This document shows positions 27,930 to 36,057 of a DNA stretch of 64,000 nt, one piece after another (the stretch's first letter is position 1; every line of letters begins with the position of its first letter). The stretch comes from CAWBAT01 sp046331665. GTDB lineage: Bacteria > Acidobacteriota > Terriglobia > Versatilivoradales > Versatilivoraceae. Both the position numbers and the translations under genes were made by a program. The stretch lies in NCBI GenBank assembly GCA_046331665.1, contig JAXLQK010000037.1, positions 1 to 64,000 on the forward strand. The letters are read 5' to 3'. The notes beneath the pieces were generated by a model. The model made no database searches, had not been told where the DNA came from, and was given only the letters and a program-made list of their open reading frames with translations.

Positions 27930-29249
27930 TTAACCGATGATGAGGTCGACGCGTTGGGTGTTAAACGCGTAATAGGGCATCAGTCGGCGCATGGCGCGTA
28001 CGCGTTCCGGCGGGTTCATCTGTCTCGACTCCCGCCTAAATTGCTCAAGCTCCTCTTTACTGCCCTTTCGCTGAAGGTCAGACCAGACGATCCAGAACGA
28101 CTTGCCGTCTCTGGCAATCCACCTGGGAGCGATGATCGGCATATAGGCCCGTGAGCCAGGATCGTTTCCTGGGGTCCACGCCGTGTCCTCATATATTTGT
28201 GTCCAAGGCCCCCATGGGTTCGGGGCGGTCCAGAAGCCGATATAACAGGGCTTCACGAATCCAGCACCGTCGGGTCCAGTTCCGTTGCCCCAGTTGGCCA
28301 TCATATACAGCCCAAGCGGCGCATTAAACGCGACGCTCGGTTGCCAGGCATGAGGAACGCCGAGGCTATTCACCCAACCGCTCGGGAACGTATGAACCAC
28401 CGCACGTGCCTTGATGTCTGGTGTCCAGCTCCCACTACCATCTGATTGCAGACCGGCGAAGAATTCGTAGGAGGGCCGGTCAAGGAGGCGAGTCTTCGGC
28501 ACGCGGCAGAGGACAAGCTGGTTCATGGTTCCTTCGGTGTTACCGTTGCACGCATAGAGGTAAACGTAGCCATCCCGATTGTCTTCATAGTTCCGACCCA
28601 TTTGCACCAGCGACAACAATGAGAAGGCATTTTGAGGTTCTTCGAAAAAGAGCATGTTCTTCCGAGAGCGACTCTCCCATCCCTCCCACACCACCGGTGT
28701 CGAACCATCCTGGTTGCACCAGCTGCGTCCGTTGTCAGGCGAATAGATCAGCTTGGTGCCGATGAAGTGAACCTCGCGCGAGGAGGACGTCCCCCGGTTC
28801 AGGGTGTTGAGGAACTGGTAGACATGCTGGTCTAGAGCGATAATGCCGAAATTCGTATAAGCCGGAGGGGCATTCTCGCGATCCGAGGGTTGCAGAAGGT
28901 CTGGATAGCCAGGAAGATCTTGAAAAGTCGCATCCTGCGGGCCATTACTGATGGTGAACATTCTGCTGGTATACACTCTCTCCGGGTTGTTCGACCATCC
29001 CATTCCGCCCCCCATAGACACAAACTGCCGGTCGTCCGCTGCCCAGCTCATGTGCCATTCCGCCCCGTGTCCCCCAAGTCGAAGCGTGGTTTCTTCGCGG
29101 CGAAGGACCGATTTGATACGCGCTGCGTTGTTGAGTCCGGGAACCGGCTTCGAGTTCCCCTGATTGTCGCTGGAACGGGCTACTTGAGCGGAGGCTGCAC
29201 CAACAATGCCGGAGCCGGTAAAGAAAAGAAAGGCGCGACGCGTCAACAT
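27930..29249 (-). CDS. DUF4185-like beta-propeller protein, Tat/Sec exported (paralogue 1)
   Basis: A 439-residue exported protein with an RRAFLFFTGSGIVGAAS twin-arginine-like signal. Its body has the alternating hydrophobic and aspartate-rich pattern of a sialidase or DUF4185 propeller: WHMSWAADDRQFVSMGGG, KLIYSPDNGRSWCNQDG (an Asp-box-like SPDNGRSW), GLYMMANWGNGTGPDGA, YIGFWTAPNPWGPW and DGKSFWIVWSDLQ. Length and motif order match the protein at 31654-32985 nearly throughout, so the two are recent paralogues flanking a more distant relative. DUF4185 has no settled activity; carbohydrate binding or hydrolysis is an inference from the neighbouring glycosidases. Family assignment rests on motif resemblance only. 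Confidence 0.75.
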   Translation of the reverse strand: MLTRRAFLFFTGSGIVGAASAQVARSSDNQGNSKPVPGLNNAARIKSVLRREETTLRLGGHGAEWHMSWAADDRQFVSMGGGMGWSNNPERVYTSRMFTISNGPQDATFQDLPGYPDLLQPSDRENAPPAYTNFGIIALDQHVYQFLNTLNRGTSSSREVHFIGTKLIYSPDNGRSWCNQDGSTPVVWEGWESRSRKNMLFFEEPQNAFSLLSLVQMGRNYEDNRDGYVYLYACNGNTEGTMNQLVLCRVPKTRLLDRPSYEFFAGLQSDGSGSWTPDIKARAVVHTFPSGWVNSLGVPHAWQPSVAFNAPLGLYMMANWGNGTGPDGAGFVKPCYIGFWTAPNPWGPWTQIYEDTAWTPGNDPGSRAYMPIIAPRWIARDGKSFWIVWSDLQRKGSKEELEQFRRESRQMNPPERVRAMRRLMPYYAFNTQRVDLIIG

Positions 29250-29451
29250 GGGTGTCTCCCAAAGTACGTTTCACTCTCCCGCGATCGGCGCAGCGAACCC
29301 ATCACGGTCGCGTACTATGACGCGATCGTCTTCAAGCGGGTTGGGATGCCAGCCTGCACGATCAGAGAGTGGCATTAGGCCTGCAGATCATCCAAGCACA
29401 CGAAAGTGCAGGAGCAGAGCATCCTCATCACTCAAACTGCCGTTAATTCAT

Positions 29452-31089
29452 CTACCTGGCACCGACAAAAGCCGGATCCTTGTGTGTCAATGGTTTTGTC
29501 GAGAGTGTTATGGGCATGTAATTGAGCTTGTACAATGCCGAGTCCAGGCCGCCCTCCGGTTTGGTGAAAAAGCCGGTTGCGTAAAAGAAAGCCTGTACCG
29601 TACTGTCATCCTGCTTCGTCTGGAAACGCTGCCCGATAATCGGCGTATACCACCCCAGCCGTCCGGTGTTGAGGGACTTGATCTTTGTCCAGGGACCCCA
29701 AGGTCTGGGCGCTTCATAGAAGTCCAGCGTGGTACTCAGATCCTTGTTGTCGATGGCCGTTGCAAAACTCACGTGCGTGTAACTCCACACCGGCATGACA
29801 TAGCGGCGCAGACCACCGATATAAGTCATACCGGTCATGCTGCAGTGTTGCGGATTGGCAATAATGGGAACCGCATCTTCTGATTTGGCCGTCCAGCTCC
29901 CATCCTGCATCCCGTCCCCCTTCGTGTAAAACGTCCAGTCAGCCGCCGACAAGTTGGGCAATTGCGTTCTCAACACCCTACCCAGGATGTAGTTGTCTCC
30001 CGCTTCAAAGTGGCCGTTGTTAGCAACCGCGTAAACGTATTTATCAGCGTTGTCCACGCTGGCTTCGCCGTCCTTTCCGTACCAAACGAAATAGGGTGCG
30101 CCGAATCTCTTCCCGGGAAACATCGGATGGTTGTAGTTGTCGTCTGCAGAACGGGTCCAGGTCTTTCCATTGTCGGTGGATTTGATGATGCTTGAATCAC
30201 GGAAAATATGCCGACGGCTGGGATCTCCCGATTGCCAGGGATAGTGGCAGCGCGTGACAAACATGTAGAGCACGCCATCGAGGCTGTACGTGTTCATGGT
30301 CTTCCAATTGGCTCCGTCCGGGCCAAGCCCGGAGCTATTGGGACTGGATGCGACCGTATCCGGAGTGGCCTTCCAGGACCCGTCGCGGTCCTTAAATGAC
30401 CAGTCGGCAGCCTTTTTATTGGCCAACTTCCCCGCTGGGACTCGGCCCACGATGTAACTGTCCTCGCCGTCAATGATTCCAGCGTAGGCAGCCGCGAAAA
30501 TATATTGGTCCGCTTTGTCTACTATCGACTCGTAGTCCTTACTATAGGCGATGAACGTGGGTGCACTAAATTTCGACCCTCGAAACAGCGCAGTCTCGGC
30601 AGATGCGTTCCTGGTCCAGGTCTTACCCTCGTCGGCAGAGGTCACCAGGCAGGAATACGGGGCTTGTTTCGCATCAAGGCCGCAGGGTACAAATCGATAG
30701 AAAACACCATTTACCTTGAGGCTGTCGCGCGTCCTCCAGCGTGACGTTTCCGGCCCGAGGCTGGGTCGTTCGCGAAAATCCTGCATGCCGTTGATGGAAG
30801 TGCCCTTGAGCTTGTCAGGATCACTCCCTTCCAACTTACCGAAAGCGATGGCGTTGCCTGGGATCCCTCCGAAATTGTTGCCATCGTCGTTGCCGGTGTA
30901 CAAGACATCATCCCGCCCCCAAGTGGGAGCCCACTCGTCACCCTGGCTCGGCTCGATTTGCTGATAGGGAGCGTCAAAGCGGACATCGACGATCGGTTTC
31001 GATTCATCCTTTCCCTGACAGGCCTGCAGTGCGACGAAAGGCAAACTCAATACCAACACATTTACGAAATGTCTGGTCAATGGTTTCAT
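29452..31089 (-). CDS. DUF4185-like lipoprotein
   Basis: A 545-residue protein starting MKPLTRHFVNVLVLSLPFVALQACQGK, with a lipobox-like LQAC at about residues 21-24, so probably a lipoprotein. It contains two Asp-box-like repeats, TSADEGKTWTRNAS and KSTDNGKTWTRSAD, each followed by FSAPTFIAYSKD or FGAPYFVWYGKD and YIFAAAYAG or YVYAVANNG, indicating a duplicated propeller module. The C-terminal GMTYIGGLRRYVMPVWSYTH and YEAPRPWGPWTKI correspond to the GFWTAPNPWGPWTQI region of the two flanking paralogues. It is likely the same fold, more divergent. Substrate unknown. Confidence 0.7.
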   Translation of the reverse strand: MKPLTRHFVNVLVLSLPFVALQACQGKDESKPIVDVRFDAPYQQIEPSQGDEWAPTWGRDDVLYTGNDDGNNFGGIPGNAIAFGKLEGSDPDKLKGTSINGMQDFRERPSLGPETSRWRTRDSLKVNGVFYRFVPCGLDAKQAPYSCLVTSADEGKTWTRNASAETALFRGSKFSAPTFIAYSKDYESIVDKADQYIFAAAYAGIIDGEDSYIVGRVPAGKLANKKAADWSFKDRDGSWKATPDTVASSPNSSGLGPDGANWKTMNTYSLDGVLYMFVTRCHYPWQSGDPSRRHIFRDSSIIKSTDNGKTWTRSADDNYNHPMFPGKRFGAPYFVWYGKDGEASVDNADKYVYAVANNGHFEAGDNYILGRVLRTQLPNLSAADWTFYTKGDGMQDGSWTAKSEDAVPIIANPQHCSMTGMTYIGGLRRYVMPVWSYTHVSFATAIDNKDLSTTLDFYEAPRPWGPWTKIKSLNTGRLGWYTPIIGQRFQTKQDDSTVQAFFYATGFFTKPEGGLDSALYKLNYMPITLSTKPLTHKDPAFVGAR

Positions 31090-31400
31090 AGAGGCTCCTT
31101 TGCGGATTTCATTTAGCTGATGATATCCAGCCGGCAGCTAGTTACGTGCGAAGGGGTATCGGCACATTGAGCGACGAGATGAGAGGGGTCCAAGGCCCTC
31201 CCTTCGAAACCCTTATTCACCGAATGTGATCCCGACTCTCAGGACGGGACGGCCACCGCAACAGACCACCAACAGCAACTGGAAGAAGAGAACAGCCAGC
31301 GTCAAAACACTCTTCCACGCTGGATTGAACACTGGCCTTGAATCCATAGGCCGTTTCGTTATTGTTTGCTTTCAGTTAGTGCGTTAAAGGACAGAAGCAG

Positions 31401-31429
31401 ATCATTGAATAATAGAAAATACCTGTCAA
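31401..31429 (-). promoter_or_regulatory. Candidate promoter for the DUF4185-like lipoprotein gene
   Basis: On the minus strand TTGACA (31429-31424) is followed after exactly 17 bases by AATGAT (31406-31401), a perfect -35 with a 4/6 -10. It would give a leader of roughly 310 bases before the start codon at 31089. The 564-base gap 31090-31653 is AT-richer than its neighbours and otherwise empty. Confidence 0.35.
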
Positions 31430-31653
31430 GAGAAAATAATTCATATCATTCAATTACTGATGAACCTTTTTCAATAAACCCGAGACTCGTCGGACCGTGG
31501 AGAAAAGCGTCAAGCCGGCCCCAGCAACGCATGACCACACAGCGCAATACGGATCATTTTTCGACAGACCGTACTCATTGTGGTACCGAGGGCCACCAAT
31601 GGTTTTCAATCATTTGACTTACTGACGGTGACTTCCCTGTTGTGGGTAGCTGC

Positions 31654-32985
31654 TCATGCGATGACAAGGTCGACGCGTTGCACATTGAAGGCGTAATACG
31701 GAAGGAGACGCTTCTTTACTGCCGCCGTAAGATTTGTCTTAGTTTTTTCAGAGTCGGTGACGCCGGATTGAAAATCGGTCCAGACGAGCCAGAATGATTT
31801 GCCATCCGGGGCAATCCACTTGGGTGAGATCTGCGGCTGGTAAGCACGTGCTTTAAGATCATTACCTGGCGTCCATGCGGTTTCCTCGTGGATCTGCGTC
31901 CACGGCCCCCATGGATTTGGCGCGGTCCAGAAGCCCAGATAGCTCGGCTTCCCGAACCAAGCGCCGTCTGGCGTGCACCCCATGCCCCAGTTGGCCATCA
32001 TGTAAAGACCGAGTGGAGCGTTGTAAACCACACTGGGGTGCCATCCGTAGGGATGGGCGTTGGTGTTCACCCAGCCGCGCGGGAAAGTGTGCACGACCGC
32101 CCGCCCGTTGATGTCTTTGGCCCAGCGGGCGTTGCCATCCGGTCGCATGCCGGCGAAAAACTCATACGCCCCACGATTCAGGATCTGAGCCTTCGACACT
32201 CGAAACATCACAAGCTCGTTCATCGTCCCATCGACGATACCGTTGGGCGCATAGACATACACGTATCCGTCTCGATTGAATGCATAATTGCGCCCCATCT
32301 GCAGCACGGTCAGCAGCGAGAAGGCACCCTGTGGTTCTCCGAAGAAGACCATGTTGTCACGGGACCGCTGCTCCCAGGGTTCCCACACCACGGGCTTCGA
32401 TCCATCCTGGTTGCACCAGGTGCGGCCGTTGTCTGGCGAATAGATGAGTTTGACTCCGTGGAAAGCAATCCCCGGCCAGGGTGTGCCATCAGGCCGCCTG
32501 CCCAGATGATTTAAGGTGCTGAGGAACTGGTAGAGCCGGCCGTTGAGCGCCAGCGTCCCAAAACAATAGTAACGGCTGATCTCCTGGGTGTTCGGAACAC
32601 TCACCAGGTTCAACAGCTCAGGATAGCCCGGCAGAAATTCGAATGTGATGTTAGGCGGATTGCCGTTGATGGCATACATTCTGCTATTGAACTCCTTACC
32701 GACCATGTCGTATCCGGGCAGACCTGGCCAGCCGAAACCATCGCACAGGCTGACATACTGCCGATCGTCATTGGCCCATGACATGTGCCAGTTGTCTCCG
32801 TTGCCTCCAAGCCGAAGGATGGTATCGTCGCGGCGAATCACGGACTTGATGCGGAGTGCTCCGCTGGACACCTTCGAAGGCTTGGATCTCGAGACGTTGC
32901 TCTCCATAGCCCCGGCAACCGGAACGACGCTGGCTGCAACGAAGCTGGCGGCGGTCCGGGTCAAAAACTCCCGACGACTAGTCAT
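31654..32985 (-). CDS. DUF4185-like beta-propeller protein, Tat exported (paralogue 2)
   Basis: A 443-residue protein with a clear twin-arginine signal (SRREFLTRTAASFVAAS). The rest aligns by eye with the protein at 27930-29249: WHMSWANDDRQYVSLCDG, KLIYSPDNGRTWCNQDG, GEPQGAFSLLTVLQMGRNY, EFFAGMRPDGNARW, AVVHTFPRGWVN, GLYMMANWGMGCTPDGA, YLGFWTAPNPWGPW and DGKSFWLVWTDFQ. The Asp-box SPDNGRTW supports a propeller. GAGGAG lies shortly before the ATG. As with its paralogue, hydrolase or carbohydrate-binding function is inferred from fold resemblance and position in the glycan-degradation block, not shown. Confidence 0.75.
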   Translation of the reverse strand: MTSRREFLTRTAASFVAASVVPVAGAMESNVSRSKPSKVSSGALRIKSVIRRDDTILRLGGNGDNWHMSWANDDRQYVSLCDGFGWPGLPGYDMVGKEFNSRMYAINGNPPNITFEFLPGYPELLNLVSVPNTQEISRYYCFGTLALNGRLYQFLSTLNHLGRRPDGTPWPGIAFHGVKLIYSPDNGRTWCNQDGSKPVVWEPWEQRSRDNMVFFGEPQGAFSLLTVLQMGRNYAFNRDGYVYVYAPNGIVDGTMNELVMFRVSKAQILNRGAYEFFAGMRPDGNARWAKDINGRAVVHTFPRGWVNTNAHPYGWHPSVVYNAPLGLYMMANWGMGCTPDGAWFGKPSYLGFWTAPNPWGPWTQIHEETAWTPGNDLKARAYQPQISPKWIAPDGKSFWLVWTDFQSGVTDSEKTKTNLTAAVKKRLLPYYAFNVQRVDLVIA

Positions 32986-33018
32986 TGACTCCTCCTCATC
33001 AGTTGCTGAACAACTCCC

Positions 33019-33089
33019 TGTAGCGGCGCTCTGTGAGCGTCGTCGTTCCCCAAACTATCATATTTCGGCGGTCACAGACCGCCGCTACA
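33019..33089. repeat. REP/MITE-like inverted repeat (family 1), next to IS element
   Basis: TGTAGCGGCG(C) at the left end and CCGCCGCTACA at the right end form the arms, each also containing an internal hairpin (GCTCTGTGAGC and GCGGTCACAGACCGC). The left flank AGTTGCTGAA (33001-33010) matches the outer terminal repeat seen at 35685 and 42622. The last 23 bases recur in direct orientation at 34358-34380, on the other side of the IS. Confidence 0.75.
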
Positions 33090-33092
33090 GCC

Positions 33093-34351
33093 GTCCAAAT
33101 TAGAGGAGTTTTGGACAGGGGTAACCATTTATCAATCCCAGAATCGGGTGAGCTGAGGACTAGGTGGGAGTGCCGGTTCTGCTGTCCAAATTCAGTTCTC
33201 CGCAAAAGCCAGCCAGGATTGAACCGGAATGGCCTCCAGCAGCGGGGGAGGTTAAGGGCTGGTCCAACCACCTCCACAGCGGCCGATACACAAACGGTTG
33301 TTGACGCAGTAAAAGCGACCAAGTTGGAAAGGGACCAACCGAAACGGGCCCTTGCAGGTACTTGAGCAGCAAGACGGCAGGCCGTCAAATCTGGATCTTC
33401 AAAGCGTTGGGCTGGTCCCAACGAAGCTTTTTCCAGATTTTGTTTGAGCGTCCGGAAAAAGGTCTCCACCTGCCAACGCTGGTGGTAAGCCAGCCACCGT
33501 AGTCGGGCCGAAACGAAAATGATTGGTCAGCAACAAGGGGTGTTCCCAGCCGAACTTCCACTTCCAGCGCAGCAATCTGGTTTGACGATACTACCCAGCT
33601 GGATGATCTCATCGGCGGATCGGTCCTTTGGGGTAAAGGCCGTTGTTCCACCACGCGGTAACGGGCATCGTCGCGAAGGCGCGTGACAAAGACGCGGTCA
33701 GTTGTTCGAACCAGGCATAATCGACAGGCTCGGTCGAAGACCACAATGCCGGGTTGGAAACGCTGGCCGATCAGGCCACCTGGATTTCTTGGACTTTGCC
33801 GGGGGTGATCACCACTAATTGCGGGAGATAGCATTGATGATCCAGCAATAGGTGCAGCTTGACCGCTCCCTTGCTCCGCTTGTAGGCCAGTCATAGAGGA
33901 AGCACACAAATCGATCGGTACTATCAAGCTCAGCAGACGATGTCGAAAACGAAAGGGTCGTGGAAATCTCATTTGACGACAGCGTTGATAGAGCTGCTCA
34001 AAAACACGAAACATTGCCACGGGCGTTGTTGGTTGGCGTAAGCCAAGGTGGAGCGCTTGGGGGCAGCAGCCCAGTGCACAACCGGCCTTCACAACTGGCC
34101 AGCCCGCCGCAGATTTCGCGCAACGACTGGGCTGACCCAGTGACAAAGCAGCTGTGGCCAGTTGCACAACAACTGAACCCGCGTGCCGCTCAGCTTGATG
34201 CTGTCGAACCACTGTTCGAACTCAGTCGTGGAAATAGCTGGAGCAGTTGGGAAGATGCTACATACTGGGCATGGTGGAATCTCCGTTTTGTTGTACAACT
34301 CCACCTCAACTTATAGGGCATTCCACCTCCCTCGAAAATGCTAATTTGGAC
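33093..34351 (-). mobile_element. Decayed IS4-type insertion sequence
   Basis: A 1259-bp element bounded by an 11-bp perfect inverted repeat, GTCCAAATTAG at 33093-33103 and CTAATTTGGAC at 34341-34351, and containing a broken IS4-family transposase. It lies within REP-like sequence: 23 bases identical in both flanks (33070-33092 and 34358-34380) are in direct orientation. I could not identify a simple short target-site duplication next to the terminal repeats. Confidence 0.7.
33160..34304 (-). pseudogene. IS4-family transposase, multiply frameshifted
   Basis: Successive minus-strand frames give recognisable IS4 transposase blocks in the right order: an N-terminal STTEFEQWFDSIKLSGTRVQ (34220 region), APKRSTLAYANQQRPW (34050), SKGAVKLHLLLDHQCYLPQL followed by VVITPGKVQE (33870-33790), VETFFRTLKQNLEK (33460), and a C-terminal LLKYLQGP and FVYRPLWRWLDQP (33370-33250). 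Blocks switch frame at least four times and there are in-frame stops, so no functional transposase can be made from this copy. The catalytic acidic residues fall in different frames. Confidence 0.75.
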
Positions 34352-34377
34352 AAGCCTGGTCACAGACCGCCGCTACA

Positions 34378-34873
34378 GCCGCATACGTGGGCACTGGCCG
34401 ACATTGCCTTCCCGTCGATGGTGATACTAGTGGGTTCTTTGGGAGGCTCAGCAAATTCTAACACGGGATTGAAGGTATGCGCCCCGCTTTCAGCTTAATC
34501 TCGATCGAAGGCGACTTGACGATCAATCGCATCGCCCGGCCTCCGGGCTGTAGGACGGAAAGTTGATTCGCGCACCGCTCACTTCCAGCGCGGGCGGCGC
34601 CGCACTTTAAGTCAGAAAATGAGTGAATCGTCCGGCTATGGCAGGAGGTAAGACTATCAACGGATGCCACCCTTTCTTTACTTATCATGTCCAATTGGGA
34701 AGTCCTCCCGCTCATGAATAACGAGACCCTCTGACCTTGGAGTTTGCACTTGTTCTAAGAAACAGACTGGTATATGAACTATGCCGGTCTGGAGAATTAC
34801 TGGTCCGGTAGCTCGCGGCGTCGGTCTATTCTGACAGGCGTCGATTTCGATTCCGACTGATCTTGAAGGTCTC
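34378..34873. other. Intergenic stretch without recognisable genes
   Basis: About 500 bases between the IS element and the NmrA-type pseudogene. It begins with the tail of a REP copy (34358-34380). Open frames on the minus strand here do not resemble any family I know, and I see no promoter or RNA gene. Confidence 0.4.
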
Positions 34874-35684
34874 ATGAAGCGGATGCTCGTCACGGGCGCC
34901 ACTGGAAATGTCGGCCGGCAGATCGTCTCTCGCCATATTGCCGACCGATTGCCGCGTTCGCGCACTGACCCGCAACCCGGCGCCAGCTTCCGCCTCACGT
35001 CGAGGTGGTTCGCGGCGATCTCACCGATGTCAAGTCTCTCGACCGCTGCCTGCATGACGTCGATGCCGTCTTTCTCGTGTGGACAGCCCCGTTGAGGCCG
35101 CGCCCGCGGCGGTGCCGGATCGCACAACAGGTTCGGCGAATCGTGCTCACCTCGCCGCACAAGACACCATCCGTTCTTTCAACAGCCGAATCCCTCCGCG
35201 TGCTGCATGAGGGCTCGAGCGGTTGATTGAAGAGTCTGCGACAGAGTGGACGTTCCTGCGGCCCGGAATGTTCGCCGCCAATGCCGGTCCTGGTGGGCTC
35301 CGCAGATCCCGCCGGCGATGTCGTGCGCTGGCCCGCCGCCACCTCGACGGCCCCGATCCACGAGAGGACATCGCGGTCGTGGTGCGGGCGCTGTTGGAAC
35401 CCGGGCACGACGGGGCGGAATGTGCTGACCGGTCAGTCGCTCAGCCAGAGCAGGTAGTTACGATCGGCGAGGTGATCGGCGAGAGCAGTTGCGTTGAAGA
35501 GCTGTCTCCCGAGCAGGCACGACGCGAGCTGGGCGGTCGGCATCAGTTGTAACGATGTTGCTAAGTACCTGGGCAGCGCTCGGGCAACGGCGTACGTCAT
35601 CCACGGTCGAAGCGGTTACCGGGACCCAAGCGCGGAGATTCCGTGACTGGGTGACCGACAATGCCAGGTTTCAACTTGACGCTA
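34874..35684 (+). pseudogene. NmrA-type NAD(P)-binding reductase, multiply frameshifted
   Basis: The start is MKRMLVTGATGNVGRQIV, a Rossmann GATGxxG motif, at 34874. The next blocks are in other frames: VVRGDLTDVKSLDRCLHDVD then AVFLVWTAP (35005-35095), RIVLTSPH, TEWTFLRPGMFAANA (35240-35290), WPAATSTAPIHERT (35330-35370), DIAVVVRALLEPGHDG (35365), TIGEVIGES then EELSPEQARREL (35460-35530), and STWAALGQ with TVEAVTGTQARRFRDWV (35560-35650), the normal C-terminus. The order matches full-length NmrA/TMR-like reductases, so the gene is nearly complete in content but has at least five frame changes. Its last codons run straight into the repeat element at 35685, which may have cut the very end. 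Plus strand, alone. Confidence 0.75.
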
Positions 35685-36010
35685 GCGGGTTGCTGAAGAA
35701 CTCGGTCGAGATCCCATCTGGAATTGTAGCGGCGGTCTGTGACCGCCGAATCCCGAATGGTTCGTTTGGTTACGCCAGGTCGGCGCTCAGAGCGCCGCTA
35801 CAACTGTAGCTGATTCTGTCGCGGCGGTCTTGACCGCCGAATCCCGAATGGTTCGTTTGATCACGCCAGGCCGGCGCTCATAGAGCACCGCTACAACAAC
35901 AGCTGATTCTGTAGCGGCGGTCTGTGACCGCCGAATCCCGAATGGTTCGTTTGATTACGCCAGGCCGGCGCTCATAGAGCGCCGCTACAATGAGATTTTC
36001 AGCAACCTGC
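35685..36010. repeat. MITE-like element with three tandem REP units
   Basis: Three tandem units of 92-93 bases (35725-35802, 35817-35895, 35910-35989) each run from TGTAGCGGCGGTCT.TGACCGCC through GAATCCCGAATGGTTCGTTTG to GGCGCTCATAGAGCGCCGCTACA. The set is bounded by inverted repeats GCGGGTTGCTGAA (35685-35697) and TTCAGCAACCTGC (35998-36010). Single or partial copies of the unit occur at 33019, 34358, 39471, 42622 and 42911. The element ends about 50 bases before the alpha-galactosidase start. Confidence 0.85.
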
Positions 36011-36057
36011 CTGCTGCGTGTTTTGGAAATAGTTGGTGAAGGAATTTGGTTCAGCAA

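Noticed and set aside
34678..35160. 160-codon minus-strand open frame
   Set aside because: Antisense to the NmrA-type pseudogene, whose conserved blocks are convincing; the translation has no recognisable motif.
35725..35989. CRISPR array
   Set aside because: Three regular ~92-base units look array-like, but the units are adjoining palindromic repeats without unique spacers, and no cas gene is present.
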